Shown: positions 9,701 to 18,031 of the stretch, piece by piece
How positions within the stretch are numbered: the stretch's first letter is position 1
Layout: every line of letters begins with the position of its first letter
Origin: Aureibaculum flavum
Lineage (GTDB): Bacteria > Bacteroidota > Bacteroidia > Flavobacteriales > Flavobacteriaceae
Assembly: GCF_016406085.1 (NCBI RefSeq)
Contig: NZ_JAEHFJ010000006.1
Span: forward strand, 62,001 to 126,000
Direction: 5' to 3'
DNA: 64,000 nucleotides
Notes under the pieces: model-generated
Seen by the model: the letters and a program-made list of their open reading frames with translations, nothing else
What the model was told of the DNA's origin: nothing
Databases searched by the model: none
Position numbers and translations under genes: made by a program

Positions 9701-10006
9701 TCACTCTACGAAATGAATGACCATTATCTTAAAAATATTGGATATTTAAGAATCAAGAACCTTACTTTAGGATATACTATACCTGAAAACCTAACCTCTA
9801 AATTTAATATTGACCGCCTGCGTTTCTATATTAGTGGAGAAAATATTCTTACCTGGAGATTTGGAGATTTAACAAAATACGTTGACCCTGAGCAAGCAGG
9901 ATCAGCTATAAACTATTCAAGCCCAGGTAGTGCTGTTGGTCGTGCTGATTTACGGTCTTATCCAATGGGAAAAACCTTCTCAATGGGCATAAACATATCC
10001 TTATAA
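6752..10006 (+). CDS. SusC/RagA-family TonB-linked outer membrane protein
   Basis: A 1084-residue TonB-dependent transporter that imports oligomers bound by its SusD partner. It has a signal peptide ending near SFSQ (residue 24), then a carboxypeptidase-regulatory-like domain (about 26-105: GVTVLIKGTKKGAVSDFDGKF). A TonB-box-like EEVVVVGYGTQKK (about 107-119) comes next, then the plug domain with NIRGFNSINGG and LKDAASAAIYGARGAFGVILITTK (about 160-230), and a beta-barrel to the C-terminus. Length and ending (SMGINISL) are normal. It lies 32 bp after the phosphodiester glycosidase and 26 bp before SusD. Specificity cannot be read from the protein. Confidence 0.95.
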   Translation: MNIRKLRSVWFLIYLLYSINSFSQEIKIDGEIKDEENIAIPGVTVLIKGTKKGAVSDFDGKFTITVPDGENSILVFSSVGYKTHELKIANQVNLQVRLLVDNESLEEVVVVGYGTQKKENLTGATSQIEAKDIALRPSSNISTALQGLLPGLNIQVNSGDPSATPDINIRGFNSINGGSPLVLIDGIVGDITRVNPQDIKSVTVLKDAASAAIYGARGAFGVILITTKTGKPGEMKVEYTNNFAWTTTTTRTDYISDPYVYGKTIDAAIFGYNGTSFTGYNDDDWETIQGVANGTIEPFHQVQPNGTNKFFYKTDWYNYLFKKWQPSQNHNVSISGGTEKLHGYLSGRLYDRETINNFQDGGLKQNNIKTTLTFKPTSWLELSNNVLFNREQNKEYGGFRSGYGGIWSTTTWYDLAAFYPNEMDGIPTDIGRSGNGGQGGHAAMEAGNNYRTFNSEEFTNTFRVKITPAKNLELNFDYSNRISNISNSYRLNEFEYLASSRLTMQTAGLNRLTEYRNRNYYNAMNIFGSYSTSVAEDHNFKLLLGYNQEDYEADNVTAEQGGLLVRDESNLSFGTELLRADGSAQLWAVQGFFGRFNYDYKNKYLLEVNARYDGSSRFPKDSRWGFFPSISAGWQINREDFWEPLSSTVSTIKLRASYGELGNQSIGVNTFQSLMGTGQTSWLNNGDRLNYVSAPGPLPTTVSWETTKSLDFGIDLGFFNNKLNATFDWYEKNIEGMYLPGTPLPAVFGSSEPKENLASLRNRGFELSLNYRNSFIVGGSPLSLSATATVSNFKGIITKYENPEGLMSSYWEGQELGVIYGYQTDGQFQSDEEALAYQNSFANPSGDLSQVYRYILNIVQNSEWNKLRAGDVKYLDTDGDGSIDRGNYTLDDHGDLKPIGNAMPKFPFGFNINASWKGLDLSIAGAGVGKQNWYPTGDIYWGPYQRPYLTLIRKDLVDQAWTSESPGQYPQIYRGYSSLGSGRSLYEMNDHYLKNIGYLRIKNLTLGYTIPENLTSKFNIDRLRFYISGENILTWRFGDLTKYVDPEQAGSAINYSSPGSAVGRADLRSYPMGKTFSMGINISL

Positions 10007-10032
10007 TTAATAAACATTTAAGCTTTTTAAAA

Positions 10033-11754
10033 ATGAAACATTTAACTTATTTATTGCTCATACTATTGACATTTTCAAGTTGTGAAGACTACTTAGAACG
10101 TGCTCCTAAAGATCAGGTTGATTCAGCGTTTTTCTTTAATTCAGCCAAAGACTTAGAAGTTGCAACTAACGATTTTTACTCAATGTTACCAGGTAAAGAA
10201 GTATATACTGATGATTCTTCTTCTGATAATGTAGTAACATTATCCACTGCTGATAGATTGAAAGGAACTAGAATTGTACCTACAAAAAGAGGAACTGGAG
10301 GGTGGTCATGGAGCAACTTACGTGATATCAATTTTTTTCTAGAGAATTATACAAAAGTTGATGATGAAGAGGCCCTGAAAGAATATGGTGGAATTGCGAG
10401 ATTTTTCAGAGCATTTTTCTACTTTGATAAAGTTAAAGATTTTGGTGATGTACCATGGTATAGTAAAGTATTAAATGCTGGAGATGAGGATTTATATAAA
10501 GCTCGAGATTCAAGAGAACTGGTTATGGATTCAATAATGGCTGATATTGATTATGCTATTGAAAACATTCCTGCTCAAGTTGAAGTAAGTAAAATTACCA
10601 AGTATACTGCACTAATTTTAAAAGCAAGAATTGCCTTGTTTGAAGGAACTTTTAGGAAATATCATAATTTAAGTGGTCATGCAGCCTTTTTAGAAGCCGC
10701 TGCTGATGCTTCTAAAAAATTGATAACCTCTGGTACATATTCTATTTATTCTATTGGAGGTCCTGAAGCTGCATACCGTAATTTATTTTCAAGAAATGAT
10801 CAAGATGCTACAGAAACTATTTTAGCAAGAGATTTTGATCGCGAAAAACAAACACATAATCTTGGCTACTTAATGACAGCTCCTACCAATGGAGCCTACG
10901 GACTTACCAAAGATTTAGTAAATAGCTATTTAATGTCTGATGGATCACCATTTACAAATAAACCAAACTATGGTACAATGCAATATTATCAAGAAATACA
11001 GAACAGAGATCCTAGGTTAACGCAAACCACCGCTGGACCTAATTTTATTGTTAATGGTGAAGGCTCGGTTGAGCCAGTGACACTTAATGGAACCACAACA
11101 GGTTATAGAATTATCAAAGGCTTGCCATCTAGAGATCAATGGAATGCCGCATTTTTTGATGTCGTAATTTTTAGATACGCTGAAGCTCTTTTAATTTATG
11201 CTGAGGCAAAAGCGGAATTAGGTACATTAACCCAAGAAGATTTAGATATTAGTGTAAATGTTTTAAGAGATCGTGTTAGTATGCCTCATTTAGTAATGGA
11301 AAATGCAAATACTAATCCAGATGCTTATCAAGATGCAATGTATACCAATGTTGATAATGGAGCCAATAAAGGAGTAATCTTAGAGATTAGAAGAGAAAGA
11401 AGAGTCGAATTGTTTAATGAAGGTCTGCGTTGGGACGATTTAATGAGGTGGAAAGAAGGAAAAAAAGTTGAACAACCCATGCTTGGATTATACTTTCCAA
11501 ATTTAGGATCTTTTGATTTTAATAATGATGGAACAGCAGATGTTTATGTACACAATGGAGATATTTCAGGTGCACCAACTGGGATAACTTCATATATTAA
11601 TGTGCAACAACGAACACTAACCAACGGTAATGAAGGTAATTTAAATCCGTTTAGTGAAGGAGGATCTTTTGATGAAAGTAGAGATTATTATTATCCAATT
11701 CCTTTAGAAGATTTGGCATTAAATGATAACTTAATTCAAAATCCGAATTGGTAA
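10033..11754 (+). CDS. SusD/RagB-family nutrient-binding outer membrane lipoprotein
   Basis: A 573-residue surface lipoprotein: lipobox FSSC with Cys17, followed by EDYLERAPKDQV, the usual SusD N-terminus. It has the TPR-like helical scaffold and the typical C-terminal RRERRVELFNEGLRWDDLMRWK segment (about residues 455-477) and ends DNLIQNPNW, as SusD proteins do. It forms the lid of the SusC transporter and captures substrate at the cell surface. It is immediately downstream of susC and 33 bp before the PHP gene, so all are likely co-transcribed. Confidence 0.95.
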   Translation: MKHLTYLLLILLTFSSCEDYLERAPKDQVDSAFFFNSAKDLEVATNDFYSMLPGKEVYTDDSSSDNVVTLSTADRLKGTRIVPTKRGTGGWSWSNLRDINFFLENYTKVDDEEALKEYGGIARFFRAFFYFDKVKDFGDVPWYSKVLNAGDEDLYKARDSRELVMDSIMADIDYAIENIPAQVEVSKITKYTALILKARIALFEGTFRKYHNLSGHAAFLEAAADASKKLITSGTYSIYSIGGPEAAYRNLFSRNDQDATETILARDFDREKQTHNLGYLMTAPTNGAYGLTKDLVNSYLMSDGSPFTNKPNYGTMQYYQEIQNRDPRLTQTTAGPNFIVNGEGSVEPVTLNGTTTGYRIIKGLPSRDQWNAAFFDVVIFRYAEALLIYAEAKAELGTLTQEDLDISVNVLRDRVSMPHLVMENANTNPDAYQDAMYTNVDNGANKGVILEIRRERRVELFNEGLRWDDLMRWKEGKKVEQPMLGLYFPNLGSFDFNNDGTADVYVHNGDISGAPTGITSYINVQQRTLTNGNEGNLNPFSEGGSFDESRDYYYPIPLEDLALNDNLIQNPNW

Positions 11755-11787
11755 ACTGTCGCACCAATTGTTGAAATCAATTAAATT

Positions 11788-12957
11788 ATGAAAATAAATA
11801 TTATTGTAGCCTTTTTTAGTACTTTGTTGGTTAGCGTAACATGTATTGCCCAAGAATTAAAGAGGAATAATCGTTTAAATATTCCAGATATTCCAGGCTA
11901 TATGACATTAAAAGCAGATTTTCATTTACATACGGTCTTTTCGGATGGACATGTTTGGCCTACTTTTAGAGTAAGAGAAGCTCAACAAAACGGCTTAGAT
12001 GTTATTTCATTAACTGAGCATATCGATTATGAAGGTTTTCCAAATGAATTGGCCTATAATCGAGAAAGAGCATTTGAAATTGCAGAAGCAGCAGCAGAAA
12101 ACACAGAAGTATTAGTAGTACGGGGAGTCGAAATTTCTCCCCGTGTTCCTCCTTACCATCACAATGCTCTTTTTCTTAAAAATGTTGATAAAATACCCTA
12201 TCAGTATATGAAAGACACACATAACACCTTTATTATGAAGGATAAAATTGAACGATCAGAATTGTTGGCACCGTTTTTAGAAGCACAACGTCAAGGTGGT
12301 TTTGTATTTTATAACCACCCCAGTTATAATTGGTGGGATAAAAAAGATACTCTTTTGTTTACAGATTTCCATCAAGAATTATTAGATAAAGAAATTTTGG
12401 CTGGTGTTGAGGTTTCAAATTCTGGTAGATATAACAAGATTGCCCATGAGTTTGCTGAAAAATATGATTTAACTATCATATGTAATTCAGATGAACATTA
12501 CGATATAGCTTCAAGGTATAAAGATAATCATAGACCGATGACTTTAGTGTTTGCCAAAGAGAAAACAGAGGCCGCAGTCGCCGAGGCACTTCGAAAAAAA
12601 CGAACATTGGCCTATTTTAGAGACTATTTAGTTGGACGTTTTCCAGAAGCTGATGCTTTTTTTAGAGCTTCAATTGAAATTATTCCAGAAAAAGGAAAAG
12701 GTAAAAACTCTCCTTTATTAAAAGTTCACATTAAAAATACTACACAAATACCTTATCGAGTTCAGTTGAAAACAGACTATTTAATAGAAGATTTACCCTT
12801 AGGCCAACTAATCATTCCTGCAAATGAAACTAAAACCATTATTCTAAATCCCATTTGGAAATACCCTAAAATTATCACTTTAGATTTTGTTGTTCAGAAT
12901 ATATTAGTTTCCCCAGAAGAGGCTCTTAAAACAACTATCACAGTTCCTATTGACTAA
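11788..12957 (+). CDS. Secreted PHP-domain phosphodiesterase (Sb-PDE-like)
   Basis: A 389-residue protein with a signal peptide (cleavage near CIAQE, residue 22). Its PHP-type trinuclear metal site is visible: DFHLHTVFSDG (His46, His48), LTEHIDYEG near 74, RGVEISP near 111, HHNALF near 121, FYNHPSYNWW near 172 and NSDEHYD near 231. The arrangement resembles the Sb-PDE family, named after a Sphingobium phosphodiesterase, rather than polymerase or histidinol-phosphatase PHP proteins. The last 100 residues form a probable beta-sandwich. As last gene of the SusC/D operon it plausibly hydrolyses phosphodiesters or phosphomonoesters released from the imported substrate in the periplasm. The substrate is inferred, not seen. 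Confidence 0.85.
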   Translation: MKINIIVAFFSTLLVSVTCIAQELKRNNRLNIPDIPGYMTLKADFHLHTVFSDGHVWPTFRVREAQQNGLDVISLTEHIDYEGFPNELAYNRERAFEIAEAAAENTEVLVVRGVEISPRVPPYHHNALFLKNVDKIPYQYMKDTHNTFIMKDKIERSELLAPFLEAQRQGGFVFYNHPSYNWWDKKDTLLFTDFHQELLDKEILAGVEVSNSGRYNKIAHEFAEKYDLTIICNSDEHYDIASRYKDNHRPMTLVFAKEKTEAAVAEALRKKRTLAYFRDYLVGRFPEADAFFRASIEIIPEKGKGKNSPLLKVHIKNTTQIPYRVQLKTDYLIEDLPLGQLIIPANETKTIILNPIWKYPKIITLDFVVQNILVSPEEALKTTITVPID

Positions 12958-13168
12958 AAAACTTAAATAAAAACAAAAATAACTATTATGGAATGAGTAA
13001 TAACTAGAATTAATATACATTAGCAACAGCAAAACCGTTGACATCCACTACTTCTTCACCACTACTACCCTATTCTTTAAAAGTTAATCTATATATATTC
13101 TAAAAATAAAACATAAAGAAATGATTGAATGTATTTTACCATGGTGTAAATTTATTTAATTGATAAAG

Positions 13169-13176
13169 TATCTTTG
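13169..13176 (+). promoter_or_regulatory. Promoter -7 box TATCTTTG
   Basis: A clean TANNTTTG box, 21 bp before ATG 13198. It overlaps a TTG codon (13174) that would otherwise extend the frame upstream, so it argues for the ATG start. Confidence 0.6.
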
Positions 13177-13197
13177 CAATTCAAACCTGATGCTACT

Positions 13198-13557
13198 ATG
13201 AATATTTCAAATCTTATAGGAACGTATAACATTATTGGAAGTAACCAAGATGATACTGATATTAATTACAAAGGAACACTAACTTTAAAACTTGATTCAG
13301 ATAACAGAATACAAGCAAAATGGTTAATTAATAACAACCAAGAACAAAATGGAACAGGTTTTTTTAAGGATAATATATTAGTAGTTAACTTTAATTATTT
13401 AGGAGAAAATAATATCATTTTTAAGGGTGTTGTAGTCTATAAATGCATATCGAAGGATATTTTGGAAGGGTTTTGGTCTGAAGAATTTGGAGATCCATTA
13501 TATCTCGGTGAAGAAAATTGCTTCAGAGTAAAAGATAAAAATGAACTCATAAACTAA
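13198..13557 (+). CDS. Small beta-rich protein of unknown function
   Basis: A 119-residue soluble protein without signal peptide or membrane segment. The pattern (NLIGTYNIIGSN, YKGTLTLKLDSDNRIQAKWLI, GTGFFKDNILVVNFNY, KGVVVYKC, LEGFWSEEFGDPLYLGEENCFRV) is an alternation of strands and turns like a small lipocalin/avidin-like barrel, but I do not recognise a named family. The frame extends upstream to TTG 13174, but that codon sits inside the -7 promoter box, so ATG 13198 is chosen. It is monocistronic and converges on the GH18 gene. Confidence 0.7.
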   Translation: MNISNLIGTYNIIGSNQDDTDINYKGTLTLKLDSDNRIQAKWLINNNQEQNGTGFFKDNILVVNFNYLGENNIIFKGVVVYKCISKDILEGFWSEEFGDPLYLGEENCFRVKDKNELIN

Positions 13558-13740
13558 AAAATTTCTATAAAATTTACTAAAAGCGAGATTAAATCTTTTT
13601 TGTAGTCAATAATTTTTAATATAATGAACAGCAATAAAAGATATTTTTTTAGAGGACTATCTTAAATTATATTTTTTGATTTATAAATTTTATGGTAGAT
13701 ATCAATTTTATGGATGGCTTGAGGTTTATCTAATAGCCTA

Positions 13741-14931
13741 TCATTTCTTTTTTGAAGTATCATAAATTGCTTTCAAAAGACTATTCTTCTCATCCGTATC
13801 ATTGCCCAATTCCCAAAACATAATTCCTCCCAAATTATTTTTTATAGCATATTCTGTTTTTAGTTTAACCGAAACGGTATCGTCATAAGAGATAAAAATA
13901 CTGTCCTTGGCACTAAACAGATAAGGTGCTTTCGCAATGGAATCCCAATATCTTTGATAATTACTGTTACTTTCAAATTGATTTCTAATTTGCATATAGG
14001 GACTCCATCCTATATATGACCCCGTATTGGTTTGATATAAGCCATTATTAGTAGGTGGTACTCCTTTCCAAGCCCTACCGTAAAAGGCAGCCCCAATAAC
14101 AATTTGTTCTGGTGAGATGCCATTTTCAAGGCAATAATCAATTATCTTCTCCGCTGATTGGGGCTCAAAGCTATAACCGTTCTTTTTCATTTCCTCATTT
14201 TTGGCATCAACAAATTTTCCATAAGGTGTAGCCTTCAAATCCACTGATTTGATCCAACCTAGAGCCGTGTGATGACCTGTAAAGGTGGACGTTGCAATAA
14301 TTTGATCATAGGTCATTACATTTATATAATCGACATATTTCATCACCTCCTTAATCTCTATATTTTTATAATAGTATTTCCATCCTGCGGAAGCAAAGGT
14401 TAAAGTCTGCTTATTATCTAAAGTATTCAAACCTTCCCTAAGTTCCTTCATTAAAAGCGTGAAATTTTCTTTGTCTTCAGGCCTAGCACCTGTATTAGCC
14501 GCAGGAATACCCGGATATTCCCAATCTATATCCAGGCCGTCCAATTTATATTTTGTTATAAATTGTACTACACTGCTTACAAATTTTTGCCGATTTTCCG
14601 CAGTGTGAGCCATGTCAGAAAACCCATCTGCCCCCCATCCTCCGCATGCAATCATTACTTTTAAGCTCGGGTGGTTCTTTTTCTCCGCTACCAATTGTTG
14701 AAGTTTAACTACCAAACCCTCATTACTAAATTTCATTTCACCATCAATTACTTTGGTGAAGGAGTATATAATATGCGTCAATTGATCTAATGGAAGTTGC
14801 TTGGGATTATTATACCATCTTGGGACATAGTAGGCTATAACAGCGATTGGGTCTTTTTGGCTATCATTGTTCCAATCCTTAGGAAGGATAAAAGCAATGA
14901 GTATAAAAAACAAATAACCGAAATATTTCAT
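13741..14931 (-). CDS. GH18 family glycosyl hydrolase (chitinase-like)
   Basis: A 396-residue secreted protein starting MKYFGYLFFILIAF, with the GH18 catalytic motif DGLDIDWE (residues 131-138; Glu138 is the general acid) and the preceding strand KVMIACGGWG. Further conserved pieces are INVMTYD and GAAFYGRAWKG, and the closing strand FWELGND. GH18 enzymes hydrolyse chitin or related beta-1,4-GlcNAc chains. The frame extends 15 codons further upstream, but a TAAATTTG promoter box at 14950-14957 lies inside that extension, so 14931 is the start. There is no carbohydrate-binding module and no SusC/D partner beside it, so it stands alone. Confidence 0.9.
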   Translation of the reverse strand: MKYFGYLFFILIAFILPKDWNNDSQKDPIAVIAYYVPRWYNNPKQLPLDQLTHIIYSFTKVIDGEMKFSNEGLVVKLQQLVAEKKNHPSLKVMIACGGWGADGFSDMAHTAENRQKFVSSVVQFITKYKLDGLDIDWEYPGIPAANTGARPEDKENFTLLMKELREGLNTLDNKQTLTFASAGWKYYYKNIEIKEVMKYVDYINVMTYDQIIATSTFTGHHTALGWIKSVDLKATPYGKFVDAKNEEMKKNGYSFEPQSAEKIIDYCLENGISPEQIVIGAAFYGRAWKGVPPTNNGLYQTNTGSYIGWSPYMQIRNQFESNSNYQRYWDSIAKAPYLFSAKDSIFISYDDTVSVKLKTEYAIKNNLGGIMFWELGNDTDEKNSLLKAIYDTSKKK

Positions 14932-14949
14932 TTTGAAAAATTTTGTAAA

Positions 14950-14957
14950 CAAATTTA
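14950..14957 (-). promoter_or_regulatory. Promoter -7 box of the GH18 gene (TAAATTTG)
   Basis: Read on the minus strand, TAAATTTG fits TANNTTTG, 18 bp upstream of ATG 14931. The transcript would start near 14944. Confidence 0.5.
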
Positions 14958-15156
14958 ACGAAAAAAAGAATATCAATAGTGGTATTATTCTTCCTTAAAG
15001 ACAGAATGAAAAACAATATCTTATATAAATAGCAAATAGTATTCTGCTATTCCCCCACCCCAAACACCACTACCTCAATGTTTATGGAAATAAAAAAAAT
15101 ATCGGTAAATAAATCTTTAAATTTATATTGAAAAAACCGAAATTTTATTGTTAAGA

Positions 15157-16851
15157 TTACATACTATAAAATTCAATCAAATTTGCTTCATAATATTGAT
15201 CCCCTAATTTGGTTAATAAATTACGAATCACATTACTGTCACCATCTATTGCCAACGCAGAATAACCTACATTATTCAATTTACCTAATCTTAAATCTAT
15301 AATATTAATATCTTTTGAAGATAAAGCAGAGAGCAAAATCAACAACACTCCAGGAGCATTTTTATGTTTGGTTAATATTACTTTTTCACTTAATGCCAAT
15401 TTTAATTCAACACCATCCATTTCTAATAAATAAACACCTTCTCTATAGTAATTTGGCAATCGGGCATTCTTTTTATAGGTTAAATTATGAAACAATTCAG
15501 CACTCGCACTTGTACCATTTACAAAGTCAATGGCACTTTGAATGTTTCCATTATCACTTTCAATCGATAAAAATGCCACTGCAGTACCATCATTATTTGA
15601 CTTTAATCGTGCCGTTTCAACGTTTATTCCTTCAGAGGCCAAAGTATTAAACAATGAAGAAATAACTCCGGGTTTATCTACATGTTCAGAAAACAATCCA
15701 TTTACAGGTAAATCTGCAGATATTGGAATTTCATTTGTAACCGTTATTGACTTTCCCCATTTACGTATTCGAATTGCATTGTAATCCCCCATTCCTGTAG
15801 AATTTTTATAGATGTCTACAAATTCTAAAAATGAGCCCCCAAAAGAAAAATCAGGAATAATTCTTCGATGGGCTATATCCAATCGTTGATTTAGCAATTC
15901 AATACCTTTATTTAATACCGTATATTTCACTTTTAAATCATGATCATCATAGATGGTACGATTCTCTGGAATTAATTTTGAATAACTAACATAGCTATTA
16001 TAACCTGCTTCTTGAATATATTCAAGACTCTCCTTAAAATTTAATGCGTAATAGCGAACATGATGCGTATCGGTTCCTACGCAAACTGGTATTTGAAGTT
16101 CATTTGCTCTTCTTAAGATACTCTGAATCGGATAAACACCTACTCCTTTAAATTTACCTGCCATATCTACATCTATTGAAAGATTCCGATCCGCAATCAA
16201 CTCTAATAGTGTTCTAACCTTATTTGCTAAAGGATGTGAACTCGTCTCAAAATTCAATAATGCTTCAGGCATATCAACATTCAGTTTTGGTAAATCTATA
16301 TGCCCAACAATTTGAATCATATCACCAAAACATTCAATCATTTGAATAGTTTCGTTAAAATAACCATCCCAATAGGCCTCCAGACTTCCTCTCATTTCCA
16401 ACAATTGGAGAGCTTCCTCTTTTGAACCATCATAAGGCAAACCTTCTGGTGCAAAATGTACTGAGCCAATAACATAATCAGCACCTTCTGCCTGAAATAT
16501 TTTTGAACGACTCCACTGCAATCCTAAATCAGCACCCATCCATTCTAGCTCAACACCGTATTTAATATTTATTTTACCTTCGTACTTTTTACGAAGACCC
16601 GCAATTCGTTTTGGATAATTTAAATATGATCTATTGCCACGAATAAACTTTACGTTTGTTTCTCTTTCCGCTATATATCTAAAATTTGTTAAGCGAGGAG
16701 AGTGTATTATAAAGGTAATACTCGGATGATTTGCTTCTATAGCTTTATCAACAACTTTTTCTAATTTATCAATACCATGTTTTACACGATCTTGTTCGGT
16801 TCCGGCATGAATACCATGTGTCTCCCAAATAAAGTCATTCAGTTTTTTCAT
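15157..16851 (-). CDS. PHP-domain (histidinol-phosphatase-like) protein with two C-terminal ACT domains
   Basis: A 564-residue cytosolic protein. Residues 1-300 resemble the HisK/HisJ-type PHP histidinol phosphatase: ETHGIHAG near 10, SITFIIHSPR near 45, KYGVELEWMG near 97, the hallmark DYVIGSVHF near 123-131, IVGHIDLPK near 181 and VCVGTDTHH near 256-264. Two ACT-like domains follow: about 385-455 (HVDKPGVISSLFNTLASEGINVETARL) and about 490-560 (HKNAPGVLLILLSALSSKDINIIDLRL). ACT domains usually bind amino acids as allosteric sensors. No his gene is nearby. It may be a regulated phosphoesterase in amino-acid metabolism; substrate and ligand are unknown. It is a single-gene unit. Confidence 0.75.
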   Translation of the reverse strand: MKKLNDFIWETHGIHAGTEQDRVKHGIDKLEKVVDKAIEANHPSITFIIHSPRLTNFRYIAERETNVKFIRGNRSYLNYPKRIAGLRKKYEGKINIKYGVELEWMGADLGLQWSRSKIFQAEGADYVIGSVHFAPEGLPYDGSKEEALQLLEMRGSLEAYWDGYFNETIQMIECFGDMIQIVGHIDLPKLNVDMPEALLNFETSSHPLANKVRTLLELIADRNLSIDVDMAGKFKGVGVYPIQSILRRANELQIPVCVGTDTHHVRYYALNFKESLEYIQEAGYNSYVSYSKLIPENRTIYDDHDLKVKYTVLNKGIELLNQRLDIAHRRIIPDFSFGGSFLEFVDIYKNSTGMGDYNAIRIRKWGKSITVTNEIPISADLPVNGLFSEHVDKPGVISSLFNTLASEGINVETARLKSNNDGTAVAFLSIESDNGNIQSAIDFVNGTSASAELFHNLTYKKNARLPNYYREGVYLLEMDGVELKLALSEKVILTKHKNAPGVLLILLSALSSKDINIIDLRLGKLNNVGYSALAIDGDSNVIRNLLTKLGDQYYEANLIEFYSM

Positions 16852-16885
16852 GTGTTTATTTTTATTTTTTTAGCGGACATCCCCT

Positions 16886-16910
16886 CCCGTCCCAACGCTT
16901 CGGGATCGGG
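16886..16910. repeat. GC-rich hairpin element
   Basis: CCCGTCCC (16886-16893) pairs with GGGATCGGG (16902-16910), one T bulged, around loop AACGCTTC. It is a conspicuous GC-rich island in an AT-rich intergenic region, directly upstream of the PHP-ACT gene. Its CTTCGGGATCGGG core resembles short GC-rich palindromes that I recall as scattered between genes in Flavobacteriia. Only one copy lies in this window, so the repeat status is inferred. Confidence 0.45.
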
Positions 16911-17491
16911 TTCGAGACTGTTCGCAAATAATCATTTCCTTAGGTGATAAAATTTTGAACATGCTCGTTTCATCAATCAATTGCTTTAAAATTTATTTAC
17001 TGACTTACAAAATTAACAATTGGTTTAGAATTAATGGCTAAAATATCATTTGTTTTGAATTTAATTCAATAGCGTATTTCAATAATTAGTCTTGAATAAA
17101 TATAATATGCCCATATAACACAAAAATAACTAAGGCTAAAACAATAGTTTCATAGAACCCTTAAACACATATTGTAAGGAACATAAATCTTATTTTAATG
17201 ACATTTAATAAAACAACATCCACAAAAAAAAAGCAACCAAAAATGTACTATTTCACTACTACTCTACTCATGAATACCCTTTTACTTAAAACGTTATTAA
17301 GATGTGTATTACAAAGTAATGCTATTTATTATTGTAAAGATGTAATCTAATAAAGAGTGAATTAGTAGTAAGAAAAATTGGAATTAAATACTTACGAAAC
17401 TTAAGTTATATAAACGACTCATAAAATAATAACTAAATAGAATATTTATTTTTTTAACAAAATTTTTAACTACTCCTAATTCTAGTTATTA
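16911..17491. other. Divergent intergenic region, no gene seen
   Basis: About 580 bp of AT-rich sequence between the divergent PHP-ACT gene and the metal island. No frame of convincing length or composition and no tRNA or strong hairpin was recognised, other than the GC-rich element at its left end and the promoter at its right end. Confidence 0.5.
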
Positions 17492-17499
17492 TACCTTTG
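17492..17499 (+). promoter_or_regulatory. Promoter -7 box heading the metal-resistance island (TACCTTTG)
   Basis: TACCTTTG matches TANNTTTG and ends 8 bp before the ATG of the first island gene, implying an almost leaderless transcript. No clear TTG at -33 and no palindromic operator overlaps it. Confidence 0.55.
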
Positions 17500-17507
17500 C
17501 ATTACTG

Positions 17508-17924
17508 ATGAAACAACTATTTTTCAAAATATCATCCTTTTTAATGGCAATTGTAGTTTTGTTCTCTACGATGTCATTTAGTATTGAAACGCACTATTGT
17601 GGAGATACTATGGTTGATACCGCTATCTTTCATAAGTTGGAAACATGTGGAATGGAAATGAAAAAATCTACCGATTCTTCAGATTGCAACGTTACCATAA
17701 AAGATTGTTGCACTGATGAACAAATAAGTATTGAAGGACAAGATGAACTAAATATAACATTTGATACTTTAGCTTTTGACCAACAACTTTTTTTAACCTC
17801 ATTTGTTTTTTCTTACAATACCCTTTTTAACAGTTTAGAAGAAAATGCAGCTTTATACAGAGATTACATTACTCCACTCGTCATAAGGCAAATTTACAAG
17901 CTTGACGAGACGTACATAATTTGA
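17508..17924 (+). CDS. HYC-type secreted cysteine protein (HYC_CC_PP-like)
   Basis: A 138-residue protein with a signal peptide (MKQLFFKISSFLMAIVVLFS). After it comes the signature ETHYCGD (HYC, about 26-30), a CGMEMKK stretch, DCNVTIKDCCTDEQ (CC pair, near 66-67) and a C-terminal YITPLVIRQIYKLDETYII. This is the HYC_CC_PP family pattern, although the final PP is replaced by TP. Cys, His and Met in a small exported protein immediately before CusA suggest a periplasmic copper or metal chaperone/sensor, but no function is established. It starts the metal island under the TACCTTTG promoter and is separated from cusA by 107 bp. Confidence 0.75.
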   Translation: MKQLFFKISSFLMAIVVLFSTMSFSIETHYCGDTMVDTAIFHKLETCGMEMKKSTDSSDCNVTIKDCCTDEQISIEGQDELNITFDTLAFDQQLFLTSFVFSYNTLFNSLEENAALYRDYITPLVIRQIYKLDETYII

Positions 17925-18031
17925 TTTTTAAACAACAGACTTTTTTATCCAGTGGATGCTTTCCATTAGGATAATTCCTTGTATTCGGTGTTTTCTTAAC
18001 ACCATTGTCTAATTGTTTAATTTTCAAGCCA

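Noticed and set aside
15315-15784. Plus-strand frames of 111 and 80 codons opposite the PHP-ACT gene
   Set aside because: They lie fully within a well supported minus-strand gene and look like shadow frames.
16881-16930. tRNA-like arm (GGTTCGAGACTG)
   Set aside because: The GGTTCGA string looks like a T-loop, but no acceptor, D or anticodon arms fold around it; it flanks a GC-rich hairpin instead.
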